Notes: generated by a model from the sequence alone, not told the origin. A stretch of DNA of 8,929 nt from Chloroflexota bacterium (GCA_025935655.1 JAICUV010000135.1:1-8929), one strand, 5' to 3'. Shown: positions 1 through 7,065, counted from the first letter of the stretch. Numbers and translations: made by a program.

Positions 1-88
1 GAGCCGCGATCTCGCAATTCCGTTGACTCCGGCGCGGCGCCGAGCCGCGAGCGCGAGATTCTCGTTGACCGTGGCGCCAGAGCCGCGA
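1..88. repeat. Imperfect direct repeat, unit about 40 bp, in the intergenic region downstream of rel
   Basis: GAGCCGCGA occurs at 1-9, 42-50 and 80-88, so the units are 41 and 38 bases apart. In the first two units it is followed at similar spacing by ATTC (17-20 and 58-61), CGTTGAC (21-27 and 63-69) and a GGCGCC-type block (36-41 and 73-78). The third copy matches only over its first ten or so bases. The array touches the left edge of the window, so more copies may lie outside. Within it, ATCTCGC at 9-15 pairs with GCGAGAT at 53-59. The function is unknown. It could be a remnant of tandem duplication or a family of interspersed intergenic elements. No open frame of interest uses it. The remaining intergenic bases, 89-143, show only a short GC hairpin. 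Confidence 0.45.
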
Positions 89-143
89 GGTTCGCCAGGC
101 CGCGCGACCACGAGGCCCGCACGCCCCGGTGCCGGGACTGGGG

Positions 144-2426
144 TCAGCCCAGGTCGCGCTGGACGCTCAGTACGTCCTTGAGCTGCTCGACGCGGCTCAT
201 GACCTTGGCCAGCTGGGCGACCGACGCGACCTGGAGCGTCATCACGACCTCTGCCGTGTGGTCCTGGCTCACCCCGACGTTCGCGGCGAGGATGTTGACC
301 TTGTTCTCCGCCATGACCTGCGTGATGTCCGACAGCAGGCCCGTGCGGTCGTAGGCCTCGACCCGGATCGCGATGGGGTAGGTCTGGGCTGGCGCCGCCT
401 CCCACTCGACCTCGATGAGCCGGGACACCTCGCGCTCGTTGAGCACCGTCGGACACGAGCGCAGGTGGACCGTGATCCCCTTGCCCCGGGTGATGAACCC
501 GGCGATCGGGTCGCCCGGGATCGGGTGGCAGCACTTGGCGAACCGGACGAGGAGGTCGCCGACGCCCTTGACGCGCACGCCGCCGCTGCGGGCGGGCTGC
601 TGGGGCGCGATCGTGGGCAGCGCCGAGGCGCCGTCGTCGAGAACGCCCAGCCGCATGACGACCTGCTGGGCGCTGATGGCGCCGTAGCCGATCGCCGCGT
701 AGAAGTCGTCGAGCGTCTCGTGCTGGTACGTCCTCGCCACGTCGGCGACCCTGTCGAGGCCGATGGTCTGGACGTTGGTGCGGGCGAGCCGTCGCAGCTC
801 GCGCTCGAGGGACTCGCGGCCGTGGACGATGTTCTCCGCGCGGTCCTTCTTCTTGAACCACTGGCGGATCTTCTCCCGCGCGTGGGAGGTCCGGACGATG
901 TTCATCCAGTCGCGCGACGGGCCGTGCTCGCCCTTGGTCGTCACGATCTCGACGATGTCGCCGTTCTTGAGCCGGTAGTCCAGCGGCACGAGCCGGTTGT
1001 TCACCTTCGCGCCGATCGTCCGGTGCCCGATGTCGGTGTGGATCCGGTACGCGAAGTCGAGCGGCGTGGCGCCCGCCGGCAGGTCCTTGATGTCGCCCCG
1101 CGGCGTGAACACGAACACCTGGTCCTGGAAGATGTCGAGCTTGATCCCCTCGACGAACTCCGTGGCGTCGGACTCGCTGACGTCGCGCTGCCACTCCATG
1201 AGCTGGCGCAGCCAGGCGAGCTTCGCGTCGTAGTCGCGCTCCGCCTTGGACCCTTCCTTGTACCGCCAGTGGGCCGCGATGCCCACCTCGCTCACCTGGT
1301 GCATCGCGTGGGTCCGGATCTGGATCTCGAGCGGCTTGCCGTCGAGCGCGATCACGGCCGTGTGGAGCGACTGGTAGAGGTTGTTCTTGGGGACGGCGAT
1401 GTAGTCGTCGAACTGCCCGGGGATCGGGCGCCACAGCGCGTGGACCGTGCCCAGCGCCGCGTAGCAGTCGCGGACCTCGTCCACGAGCAGCCGGATCGCG
1501 TAGACGTCGTAGATCTCGCCGAACTCCGCGCCCTTGCGCTGCATCTTCTTCCAGATGCTGTAGATGTGCTTCGGGCGGCCCTGGAGCTCCGCGTCGATCC
1601 CGGCCGCCTCGAGGCGCGGCCGGAGCTCCTCGATGGCCCGCTCGATGTACGTCTCGCGGCCCTTGCGCCGGGTGTCGAGGAGCTTGGCGAGCTCGCGGTA
1701 CGCCTCGGGCTCGAGCGCCTTGAAGCTGAGGTCCTCGAGCTCCCACTTGATCTGCCAGATCCCGAGCCGCTCCGCGAGCGGCGCGTAGATCTCCATCGTC
1801 TGGCGGGCGATCCGCTGCTGCTTCTCGGTCTTGAGGGCGCCGAGGGTGCGCATGTTGTGCAGCCGGTCGGCGAGCTTGATCAGCACGACGCGGATGTCCT
1901 CCGCCATCGCGAGGAACATCTTCCGGATGTTCTCGGCCTGCTGCTGCTCGTGGCTGTGGGTGCTGAACTTGGACAGCTTGGTCACGCCGTCGACGAGGTG
2001 CGCGACCTCGGGCCCGAAGCCGTCCTCGACGTCCGCGAGGCTGTACTCGGTGTCCTCCGGCACGTCGTGCAGGAGCGCGGCGCTCACCGCCACGGGGTCG
2101 ATGCCCAGCTCGGCGAGGATCTGCGCGGACGCGATCGGGTGGGTGACGTAGGGCTCACCCGAGGCGCGGACCTGCGTCGCGTGGGCCTCCACGGCCAGGT
2201 CGAACGCCTTGTCGACCATCGTGAGGTCGGCCTGTGGGTGCTGGGCGCGGAGCGCCTTGTGGAGATCGGCCCGGAGCGCCTCGAGGTTCCAGGCCGGCGC
2301 CTTCGCGGCCGCGGTCGCTCCGCCCGCGGCGCCTTCGCGACGGGGCCCGCGCCGGCCCGCTGCGGCTGTCGCCGGGCGCGGCTTCTCGAGGGGGACCTCG
2401 GGATCGCGGACGACGGGTTCGGCCAT
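144..2426 (-). CDS. rel: Bifunctional (p)ppGpp synthetase/hydrolase, RelA/SpoT (Rel) family
   Basis: This 760-residue protein makes (p)ppGpp from ATP and GDP/GTP and degrades it, the core of the stringent response. Its length and domain order are those of full-length Rel. After a low-complexity N-terminus (1-48) comes an HD hydrolase domain (about 65-220) with H96, H120-D121, E124-D125 and D187/N191 (ADRLHN). These metal and catalytic positions all look intact, with HDVPEDT instead of the usual HDVVEDT. The synthetase domain (about 265-390) has GRPKHIYSIWKKM, D307, Y351 in YQSLHT and E367 in EIQIRT. TGS (about 428-497), a helical region, a zinc-finger domain (C632, C633, H654, C658) and ACT (about 683-758) follow. 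The RXKD motif of bifunctional enzymes reads QFDD (338-341). The start is ATG, 36 bases after the DUF2993 stop. No Shine-Dalgarno sequence is visible. It is the last gene of the run. Family assignment is near certain; the activity balance is not. Confidence 0.97.
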   Translation of the reverse strand: MAEPVVRDPEVPLEKPRPATAAAGRRGPRREGAAGGATAAAKAPAWNLEALRADLHKALRAQHPQADLTMVDKAFDLAVEAHATQVRASGEPYVTHPIASAQILAELGIDPVAVSAALLHDVPEDTEYSLADVEDGFGPEVAHLVDGVTKLSKFSTHSHEQQQAENIRKMFLAMAEDIRVVLIKLADRLHNMRTLGALKTEKQQRIARQTMEIYAPLAERLGIWQIKWELEDLSFKALEPEAYRELAKLLDTRRKGRETYIERAIEELRPRLEAAGIDAELQGRPKHIYSIWKKMQRKGAEFGEIYDVYAIRLLVDEVRDCYAALGTVHALWRPIPGQFDDYIAVPKNNLYQSLHTAVIALDGKPLEIQIRTHAMHQVSEVGIAAHWRYKEGSKAERDYDAKLAWLRQLMEWQRDVSESDATEFVEGIKLDIFQDQVFVFTPRGDIKDLPAGATPLDFAYRIHTDIGHRTIGAKVNNRLVPLDYRLKNGDIVEIVTTKGEHGPSRDWMNIVRTSHAREKIRQWFKKKDRAENIVHGRESLERELRRLARTNVQTIGLDRVADVARTYQHETLDDFYAAIGYGAISAQQVVMRLGVLDDGASALPTIAPQQPARSGGVRVKGVGDLLVRFAKCCHPIPGDPIAGFITRGKGITVHLRSCPTVLNEREVSRLIEVEWEAAPAQTYPIAIRVEAYDRTGLLSDITQVMAENKVNILAANVGVSQDHTAEVVMTLQVASVAQLAKVMSRVEQLKDVLSVQRDLG

Positions 2427-2433
2427 GCTCGCG

Positions 2434-2439
2434 AGTCTA
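2434..2439 (-). promoter_or_regulatory. Possible -10 element of an internal, leaderless-type promoter for rel
   Basis: On the minus strand the 36-base gap before rel contains TAGACT, followed by exactly 7 bases and then the ATG. This fits the TANNNT box and spacing seen before leaderless genes in some GC-rich bacteria. It would also account for the lack of a Shine-Dalgarno sequence. The region 17 bases upstream (ACGGGG) is not a recognisable -35. A six-base match with four constrained positions can arise by chance, so this is only a candidate. Confidence 0.2.
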
Positions 2440-2462
2440 CCGCGTGCGGGTGCGGGCCCCGT

Positions 2463-3179
2463 TCAGCCGAGGATGCCGATCGACAGGTCGCCGGAGAGGC
2501 GCAGGTCTCCGGACCTGGTCACCCGGGCGTCCGTGAGCGTGATCGGGAGGTCCCTGCTCCCCCGCAGCAGGACGAGCTCTCCGATACCGGCCGGATCGTC
2601 CACGAGACGCACGACGAGGTCGCCGGCGGCGTTGACGTCGAGGGTTCCGGTGACGCGCACCCCGACGTCGACGGTGAGCGTATCCGGGGCCGCGAGCGAG
2701 ACCGATGCGGGCCGGACGCCCGTGCGCTGCTCGACGGCATCCGCGATGAGCGCCGCCGCCTGCGCGCCGTCGATCACGGTCGCCGCGTGGATCGCGTCGC
2801 TCGCGCCCTTGACCGTGATCTGGGCGAGCGAGACCGTGGAACCGTCCGCCAGGCTCACGGTGACGTCGGACAGGGTGCCGGCCACGGCGTCCGCCGTCCG
2901 GTCAATCACCGCGACGTCGCTGAGCTGCAGGGACAGCCGGCCGATCTGCATCCCGCGGAACGTCGCGTCCGTCGCGGTCACCGTGACGGTGTCCGCGTGG
3001 AGGCCGAGCAGGTCCGTGGGCGGATCGCTCTCGACGTGCACCGTCGTGTCGTCCGCGTGGAGGCCCGCCGCCGTGAGCGCGCCGGTCAGCACGCCGGCGT
3101 AGACCCGCGGCAGCCCGATGACGACGAGCAGCGCGAGCGCGACCGCGCCGAGCAGGAGGGTGAACAGGCAGCCGCGCAT
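2463..3179 (-). CDS. DUF2993 (LmeA-like) membrane-anchored or exported protein
   Basis: This 238-residue protein begins with a short basic start and a hydrophobic helix (about 4-23). The helix is followed by V26-Y27-A28, a plausible signal peptidase I site, so it is either exported or held in the membrane by the helix. The rest is beta-rich with repeated DxTVTV-type strands. An N-terminal part shaped like HVESDPPTDLLGLHADTVTV is followed by two further blocks of alternating strands, as expected for DUF2993. The characterised member, mycobacterial LmeA, is a periplasmic lipid-binding protein needed for lipoglycan elongation; lipid handling here is inference. C4 is too early to be a lipobox cysteine. 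The ATG lies 9 bases after the murE stop, with no clear ribosome binding site, so translation probably depends on murE. The family call rests on overall pattern, because the family has few diagnostic residues. Confidence 0.75.
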   Translation of the reverse strand: MRGCLFTLLLGAVALALLVVIGLPRVYAGVLTGALTAAGLHADDTTVHVESDPPTDLLGLHADTVTVTATDATFRGMQIGRLSLQLSDVAVIDRTADAVAGTLSDVTVSLADGSTVSLAQITVKGASDAIHAATVIDGAQAAALIADAVEQRTGVRPASVSLAAPDTLTVDVGVRVTGTLDVNAAGDLVVRLVDDPAGIGELVLLRGSRDLPITLTDARVTRSGDLRLSGDLSIGILG

Positions 3180-3188
3180 CCGCGGAGC

Positions 3189-4832
3189 CTAGCGCGACTC
3201 GCCCCAGCCCATGCTCGCGAGCGTCTCGCGGGCGACCGCCGCCTCGTCCCACGGGATCGCGTGGTCCGCGTACAGGATCGTCGGCTCGTGGCCCTTGCCC
3301 GCGAGCAGGACGATGTCGCCGGGCCGTGCGCGCTCGAACGCGGCCCTGATCGCCGCCTCCCGATCCGGGACGGCGAGGACGTCGACGCCGATGCGCCGGC
3401 CCGCCCGTTCGGCCCCGCCCACGATCTCCCTGATGATGGCGAGCCGGTCCTCGCCCCGGGGGTCCTCGTCCGTCGCGACGACCAGCCGGCACCGCTCGCC
3501 CGCGATCCGGCCCATCTGCGCCCGCTTGGCCGTGTCCCGCTCGCCGCCCGATCCGAACACGGCCACGAGGCCACCGCCCTGGGCGACCGCGATCGGCGCC
3601 AGGAGATCGAGCACGCCGGCCAGGGACGCCGGCGAGTGGGCGTAGTCGACGATGACCCCGAACGGCTGCCCCTGCTCGATCCGCTCCATCCGCCCGGGCA
3701 CGCCCGGGACGCCCTCGAGCCCGGCGCGGACGGCCGCGGCGTCGAGGCCGAGTCCCTCGCCCAGCGCCACGACCGCGAGGGCGTTGTGGACGTTGAACCG
3801 GCCGGCGAGCCGGAGCTCCAGCATGCCGTCGCCCGATGGCGCGGCGTACCGGACCCGGAGCCGCCGGGCATCCTCCTCCACCGCGGTCGCGCGCACCAGC
3901 GCCTCCGGGCCGGTGCCGTACGTCACGACCGTCGCGCCCGCCTCCCGGGCCGTCGCCTCGAACCACGACGCCGCGGGATCGTCGCGGTTGACCACCGCGA
4001 CCTTGGGCCACGGCCGTCCGGCGACGGTCTTCGCGGGGTTGGCCGGTCCTTCGGAGAGGGCCGCGAACAGCCGCAGCTTCGCCGCGCGATAGGCCTCGAA
4101 CGACCCGTGGAGATCGAGGTGCTCATGGGTAAGATTTGTGAAGATCGCCGCGTCGTAGGCGACCCCCAGCACGCGGTCGAGCGCCAGGGCGTGCGAGGTC
4201 GTCTCGAGGACCGCGGCGGCGTTCGCGTTCGCCACCATGGCGGCGATCGTGGCCTGGAGCTCCGGTGCGCCCGGCGTCGTGACGTGTGCCTCGTGCCGTT
4301 CGCGGGTCGTGCCCACCTTGGTCTCGACCGTGCCCACGAGCCCCGTCGAGATCCCGGCCGCCTCGAGCGCCGCGACCGCGAGGAACGAGGTCGTGGTCTT
4401 GCCGTCGGTGCCGGTCACCCCGATGACCCCGAGCCGCCGCGACGGGTCGCCGTACCACCAGCCGGCCGCGTGCGCGAGGGCGGGCCGGGTCGCGGAGACG
4501 ACGAGCTGCGGGACGTGGGCCGCGGGCACGGGCCGCTCCACGAGGGCCGCCGCGGCGCCCGCCGCGGCCGCCGCCTCGACGAACTCGGCGCCGTCGACGT
4601 GGAACCCGGGCAGCGCGACGAACAGCGTCCCCTCCCCCACCCGGCGCGAATCCTCGGAAACGCCGCGGATGCGGACGTCCCCCAGCCCGTTGACGCCGAT
4701 CGGCAGGTCGTCGCGGCGTGCGCCGCGGACGAGCCCCGCATCGCCGAGCCGAGCCAGGAGGCCCGCGAGCGGTCTCGGTTCGGCGGGCTCGGCGGCGGCG
4801 ACCAGCTCGTCGACGGAGGCGTCGCCGCTCAC
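3189..4832 (-). CDS. murE: UDP-N-acetylmuramoyl-tripeptide synthetase (MurE ligase)
   Basis: This cytoplasmic ATP-dependent ligase of 547 residues adds the third amino acid to UDP-MurNAc-L-Ala-D-Glu. The N-terminal substrate domain contains DSRRVGEGTLFVALPG (61-76). The central domain has the P-loop TGTDGKTTT (140-148), with Asp143 where Asn is usual. It also has TTPGAPEL (185-192), ETTSHAL (210-216), NLTHEHLDLHG (233-243) and K252 in AAKLRLF, the probable carbamylated lysine. The C-terminal domain has FNVHNALA, DYAHSP (396-401), TDEDPRGED (454-462) and AGKGHE (511-516). In meso-DAP enzymes the specificity motif is DNPR; here it is EDPR (456-459). The third residue may therefore be ornithine or lysine, but this cannot be settled from sequence. 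The GTG start is chosen because it overlaps the upstream fem stop as GTGA and begins just before recognisable MurE sequence; the frame stays open upstream only as antisense-like low-complexity sequence. The product is slightly longer than typical (about 490-530). Confidence 0.95.
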   Translation of the reverse strand: MSGDASVDELVAAAEPAEPRPLAGLLARLGDAGLVRGARRDDLPIGVNGLGDVRIRGVSEDSRRVGEGTLFVALPGFHVDGAEFVEAAAAAGAAAALVERPVPAAHVPQLVVSATRPALAHAAGWWYGDPSRRLGVIGVTGTDGKTTTSFLAVAALEAAGISTGLVGTVETKVGTTRERHEAHVTTPGAPELQATIAAMVANANAAAVLETTSHALALDRVLGVAYDAAIFTNLTHEHLDLHGSFEAYRAAKLRLFAALSEGPANPAKTVAGRPWPKVAVVNRDDPAASWFEATAREAGATVVTYGTGPEALVRATAVEEDARRLRVRYAAPSGDGMLELRLAGRFNVHNALAVVALGEGLGLDAAAVRAGLEGVPGVPGRMERIEQGQPFGVIVDYAHSPASLAGVLDLLAPIAVAQGGGLVAVFGSGGERDTAKRAQMGRIAGERCRLVVATDEDPRGEDRLAIIREIVGGAERAGRRIGVDVLAVPDREAAIRAAFERARPGDIVLLAGKGHEPTILYADHAIPWDEAAVARETLASMGWGESR

Positions 4833-5959
4833 CGGGCGGTCCGCCCGGGCGCCACGGTCCGCTCCAGCCTCGCCATGCCCCGCCCGAGGGCGTAGCGCCA
4901 GGGGCGGGCGACCCGTTCCTGGGCGCCCGCGAGCGCGACCCACGACGCGCCGAACGACTTCTTGTGCTCGTACAGGCCGTACGTGGGCTCGCCCTCGACC
5001 GGCTCCCGCCTCGCGCCCGCGACGTCGACGCCGCCGAGGTCCATCTCCGTCCGGCCCTCGGCGAGCGCGAGCTGGATGGCGCGCCAGCGGAGCAGGTGCA
5101 TCGCGCCGGGATGGTCGCGGCGCCGCTCGGCCCGGTCGCCGCTGTGGGCGGTCGACAGCCGTCGTCCATGGCGGTACAGCACGAGCCCGCCCAGCACGTC
5201 GCCGTCGGGTGCGCCTTCCCGTGCCTCGAGGTAGACGAGGTGGCCGGCGGCCAGCGCCCGCGTCCACCACGCCACGAACTCCTCGGGACCCGCGAACCCG
5301 AAGCCCCTTCGATCACCGGTCTCGCGCAGCAGGCCATAGAAGCGCCGCAGCGCCTCGCTCCCCTCCTCCGTGCCGCGGACGTGGCCCTCGACCTCCGACC
5401 GGGCCGCGTCCCAGCGCATGACGACCACCCCGTCGCGCTCGGCGCGCCGGATCCGCTGCCGGGTCGCCTTCGCGATGCCGTCCATCACGGCCGCCTCGTC
5501 CGTGCCCGCCGGCATCGGGATCGCCATCCGGTGGCGAGACGGCTGGATCTCCGGGATGCCGTGGAAGCCCACGCCGTCGAGCGTCCGCCGGTAGGCGTCG
5601 TCAGAGGCGGCGACCTCGGGGTCCGCGGCGAGCACGTCCAGGCCCGAGTCGGAGAGCTGCACGGCGAGCGCGGCGAGCGCCTTGCCGACCGTGGCGCCGC
5701 TGCCGTCACCGGTCCACGGCGTGCCGGCGACCACCGGCCCCCGGGGCACGTACGCGGAGCCGCCGCCGACCATCCGCCACGGCCGCACGAGGACCAGCGC
5801 CCGGGCCTCGCCCACCGCGTGGAACCGCGTCTCCCAGCCGGTCGCCGCGCGGTGTGCCGCCCAGGCCCGCGACTGGAGCACGTGGCCGCCCTCGACGTCC
5901 ACGGCCGTCGCGTCCCAGCCATCGAGCTCCGGCCCGTCCAGGCGCCGCACGTCGGTCAC
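4829..5959 (-). CDS. FemABX-family peptidyltransferase (interpeptide bridge), second of two
   Basis: This 376-residue cytoplasmic protein resembles the FemX/FemAB aminoacyl-tRNA-dependent transferases, which add amino acids to the side chain of the third stem-peptide residue. Family marks, in order, are HVLQSRAWAAHRAATGW (26-42), AYVPRGPVV (69-77), IQPSRHRMAIPM (138-149), KATRQRIRRAERDGVVV (164-180), a helical stretch with FYGLLRETGDRRGFGF (207-222), AMHLLRWRAIQLALAEG (286-302), the MDLGGVD block (306-312) and HKKSFG (332-337). K333 sits where FemX has its conserved Phe-Lys pair, but Phe is replaced by His332. No long coiled-coil arm like that of staphylococcal FemA is present. The GTG start overlaps the upstream fem stop (GTGA), and a GGGGG tract 6 bases before it may serve as the ribosome site. 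The donor amino acid cannot be read from sequence. It could also be a FemAB-like enzyme acting on another acceptor. Confidence 0.82.
   Translation of the reverse strand: MTDVRRLDGPELDGWDATAVDVEGGHVLQSRAWAAHRAATGWETRFHAVGEARALVLVRPWRMVGGGSAYVPRGPVVAGTPWTGDGSGATVGKALAALAVQLSDSGLDVLAADPEVAASDDAYRRTLDGVGFHGIPEIQPSRHRMAIPMPAGTDEAAVMDGIAKATRQRIRRAERDGVVVMRWDAARSEVEGHVRGTEEGSEALRRFYGLLRETGDRRGFGFAGPEEFVAWWTRALAAGHLVYLEAREGAPDGDVLGGLVLYRHGRRLSTAHSGDRAERRRDHPGAMHLLRWRAIQLALAEGRTEMDLGGVDVAGARREPVEGEPTYGLYEHKKSFGASWVALAGAQERVARPWRYALGRGMARLERTVAPGRTAR
4832..4848 (-). promoter_or_regulatory. Perfect inverted repeat abutting the murE start codon
   Basis: CCGGGCGG (4832-4839) and CCGCCCGG (4841-4848) are perfect complements around one central base. 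In the minus-strand mRNA this gives a stem of about 7 GC pairs with a 3-base loop. The last stem base is the G of the murE GTG. The sequence also encodes the last residues of the upstream Fem protein (GRTAR). Such a stem could hide the murE start until a ribosome finishing fem opens it, which would enforce translational coupling. No separate Shine-Dalgarno sequence is visible. At this GC content a chance origin is possible. Confidence 0.3.
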
Positions 5960-7065
5960 GCGTCGCCCCCGGCGTCGCCCCCGTAGCCCGCCGCCGTGCG
6001 GCTCCCCCCTCCGAGCCCGTGGCGGAACCGCTCGAGGCGGACGCGGGCCCCCTGCGCGACCGAGAACGTCCGCCGGCCCAGCGGGTCGAGGACGAGGTCC
6101 CAGGCGCCGACGTAGTGGATCTCCCGGCCGCCGAACCCCGTCTTGAAGTGCGCGATGCCGGCATGCGCCAGCCCCCACAGGTCGTAGCTCGTGGCGCCCT
6201 GCTCCTTCGAGCTGCGGATCGCCTCCCACTTGAGCAGGTAGTTCGCCCTGCTCTCCGCGCCGGCCTGGGTCATGCCGCCGTAGGGCTCCACGACGCGCGT
6301 GCCCGCCCGGACGAGGAACAGGGTCGCGACCGGGGTCCCGTCCGGCAGCTCGGCGAACAGGAGGCGTGCGCGGCCGGCCGGGCCGAACGCGTCCCACACG
6401 TCGCGGTACGCGGACTGGGCGCGGATGAGGAAGCCGGCCCGGTCGGCCGTCTCGCGGTAGATCGCGTAGAACTCGTCCAGTCGCTCGGGACCGGCGTCCA
6501 CGACGCGCACGCCGCCCGTGCGGGCCTTGTTGACGTACTGGCGCCACTTCTTGCGCAGGTCGCCCCACAGGGCGTCCTCGTCGGCGGCGAGATCGATCGC
6601 GCGGGTCGAGACCGGCTGGATCGGGGGTGCGGCCCGCCAGCCCGATGCCCCCAGCGCCGCCGCCACGGCGCCGCCGTCGTCCGGCCCGGCGTCCCGCTCG
6701 ATCTCCGGGTCCACCCGGAGGTGGCTCACCCGCGTGTCGCCGCGCAGGCCGTCCCGGGCGAGCTCCGTGAAGCGACCGACCGTCGAGGCATCCCACGCGC
6801 CGAGCACGGGTCCCCGCGGCGCATAGGCGAACGCCCAGGGCAGCGGTCCGGGACGCCGCAGCAGCACCTGGGCGCCGGCGCCGGCCGACGCGTCGAGCAG
6901 GCGCCGCGACGCCCAGCCGTTCACGGCCTTGACGCGCGCCCAGCCCTCGAGCTGGAGGTAGGAGCCCAGCGGGTTCGCCTCGACGTAGGCGTCCCAGGCA
7001 TCGGGATCGGGCGAACCCGCGCCGGGCGGACCGCCGGGCACCGCCCCGGGCGGGCTGGCCGTCAT
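5956..7065 (-). CDS. FemABX-family peptidyltransferase (interpeptide bridge), first of two
   Basis: This 369-residue protein is the closer of the pair to canonical FemX. After a Pro/Gly-rich start (1-20) come GSYLQLEGWARVKAVNGW (34-51), FAYAPRGPVLG (79-89), QPVSTRAIDL (150-159), DLRKKWRQYVNKARTGGVRVV (169-189), FYAIYRETADRAGF (199-212), YGGMTQAGAESRANYLLKWEAI (262-283), SYDLWGLA (293-300) and HFKTGFGGREIHYVGAWDLVLDP (306-328). F307-K308 match the conserved Phe-Lys pair implicated in aminoacyl transfer in Weissella FemX. The last residues are a duplicated Gly-Gly-Asp-Ala. The ATG start is fixed by an ATGA overlap with the murJ stop, with AAGG six bases upstream as a weak ribosome site; the frame remains open far upstream but is antisense-like there. 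It differs greatly from its neighbour, so the two probably act at successive positions of a bridge. That last point is inference. Confidence 0.86.
   Translation of the reverse strand: MTASPPGAVPGGPPGAGSPDPDAWDAYVEANPLGSYLQLEGWARVKAVNGWASRRLLDASAGAGAQVLLRRPGPLPWAFAYAPRGPVLGAWDASTVGRFTELARDGLRGDTRVSHLRVDPEIERDAGPDDGGAVAAALGASGWRAAPPIQPVSTRAIDLAADEDALWGDLRKKWRQYVNKARTGGVRVVDAGPERLDEFYAIYRETADRAGFLIRAQSAYRDVWDAFGPAGRARLLFAELPDGTPVATLFLVRAGTRVVEPYGGMTQAGAESRANYLLKWEAIRSSKEQGATSYDLWGLAHAGIAHFKTGFGGREIHYVGAWDLVLDPLGRRTFSVAQGARVRLERFRHGLGGGSRTAAGYGGDAGGDA
5960..5983. repeat. Perfect 12-bp tandem duplication at the fem/fem junction
   Basis: GCGTCGCCCCCG is present twice with no gap (5960-5971 and 5972-5983). 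On the coding strand the unit is in frame and doubles Gly-Gly-Asp-Ala at the very C-terminus of the first Fem protein. It also places a GGGGG tract six bases before the GTG of the second one. It is probably a slippage product. Confidence 0.6.

Noticed and set aside
30..42. CGGCGC-G-GCGCCG palindrome as an operator or terminator
   Set aside because: It is a low-complexity GC palindrome with no T-run and no neighbouring promoter. It lies inside the repeat already described.
125..136. CCCGG-TG-CCGGG hairpin just after the rel stop, as a possible terminator
   Set aside because: The loop is only two bases, the stem is five pairs, and no run of T follows on the minus strand. Such short palindromes are frequent in DNA this rich in GC.
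129..4895. A plus-strand open frame of nearly 1,600 codons opposite rel, DUF2993 and murE
   Set aside because: These three genes lie in the same minus-strand frame, and this plus frame is its exact codon complement. It would be broken only by TTA, CTA or TCA codons in the real genes, which are very rare at this GC content. The translation is Arg/Asp/Val/Leu-rich with no recognisable domain, while the minus strand encodes clear families.
5960..6796. Upstream extension of the second fem frame, and the similar extension of the murE frame at 4833-5270
   Set aside because: Both are Gly/Arg-rich shadows of the preceding gene. The GTGA overlaps give starts at 5959 and 4832 that coincide with the beginning of family-like sequence.
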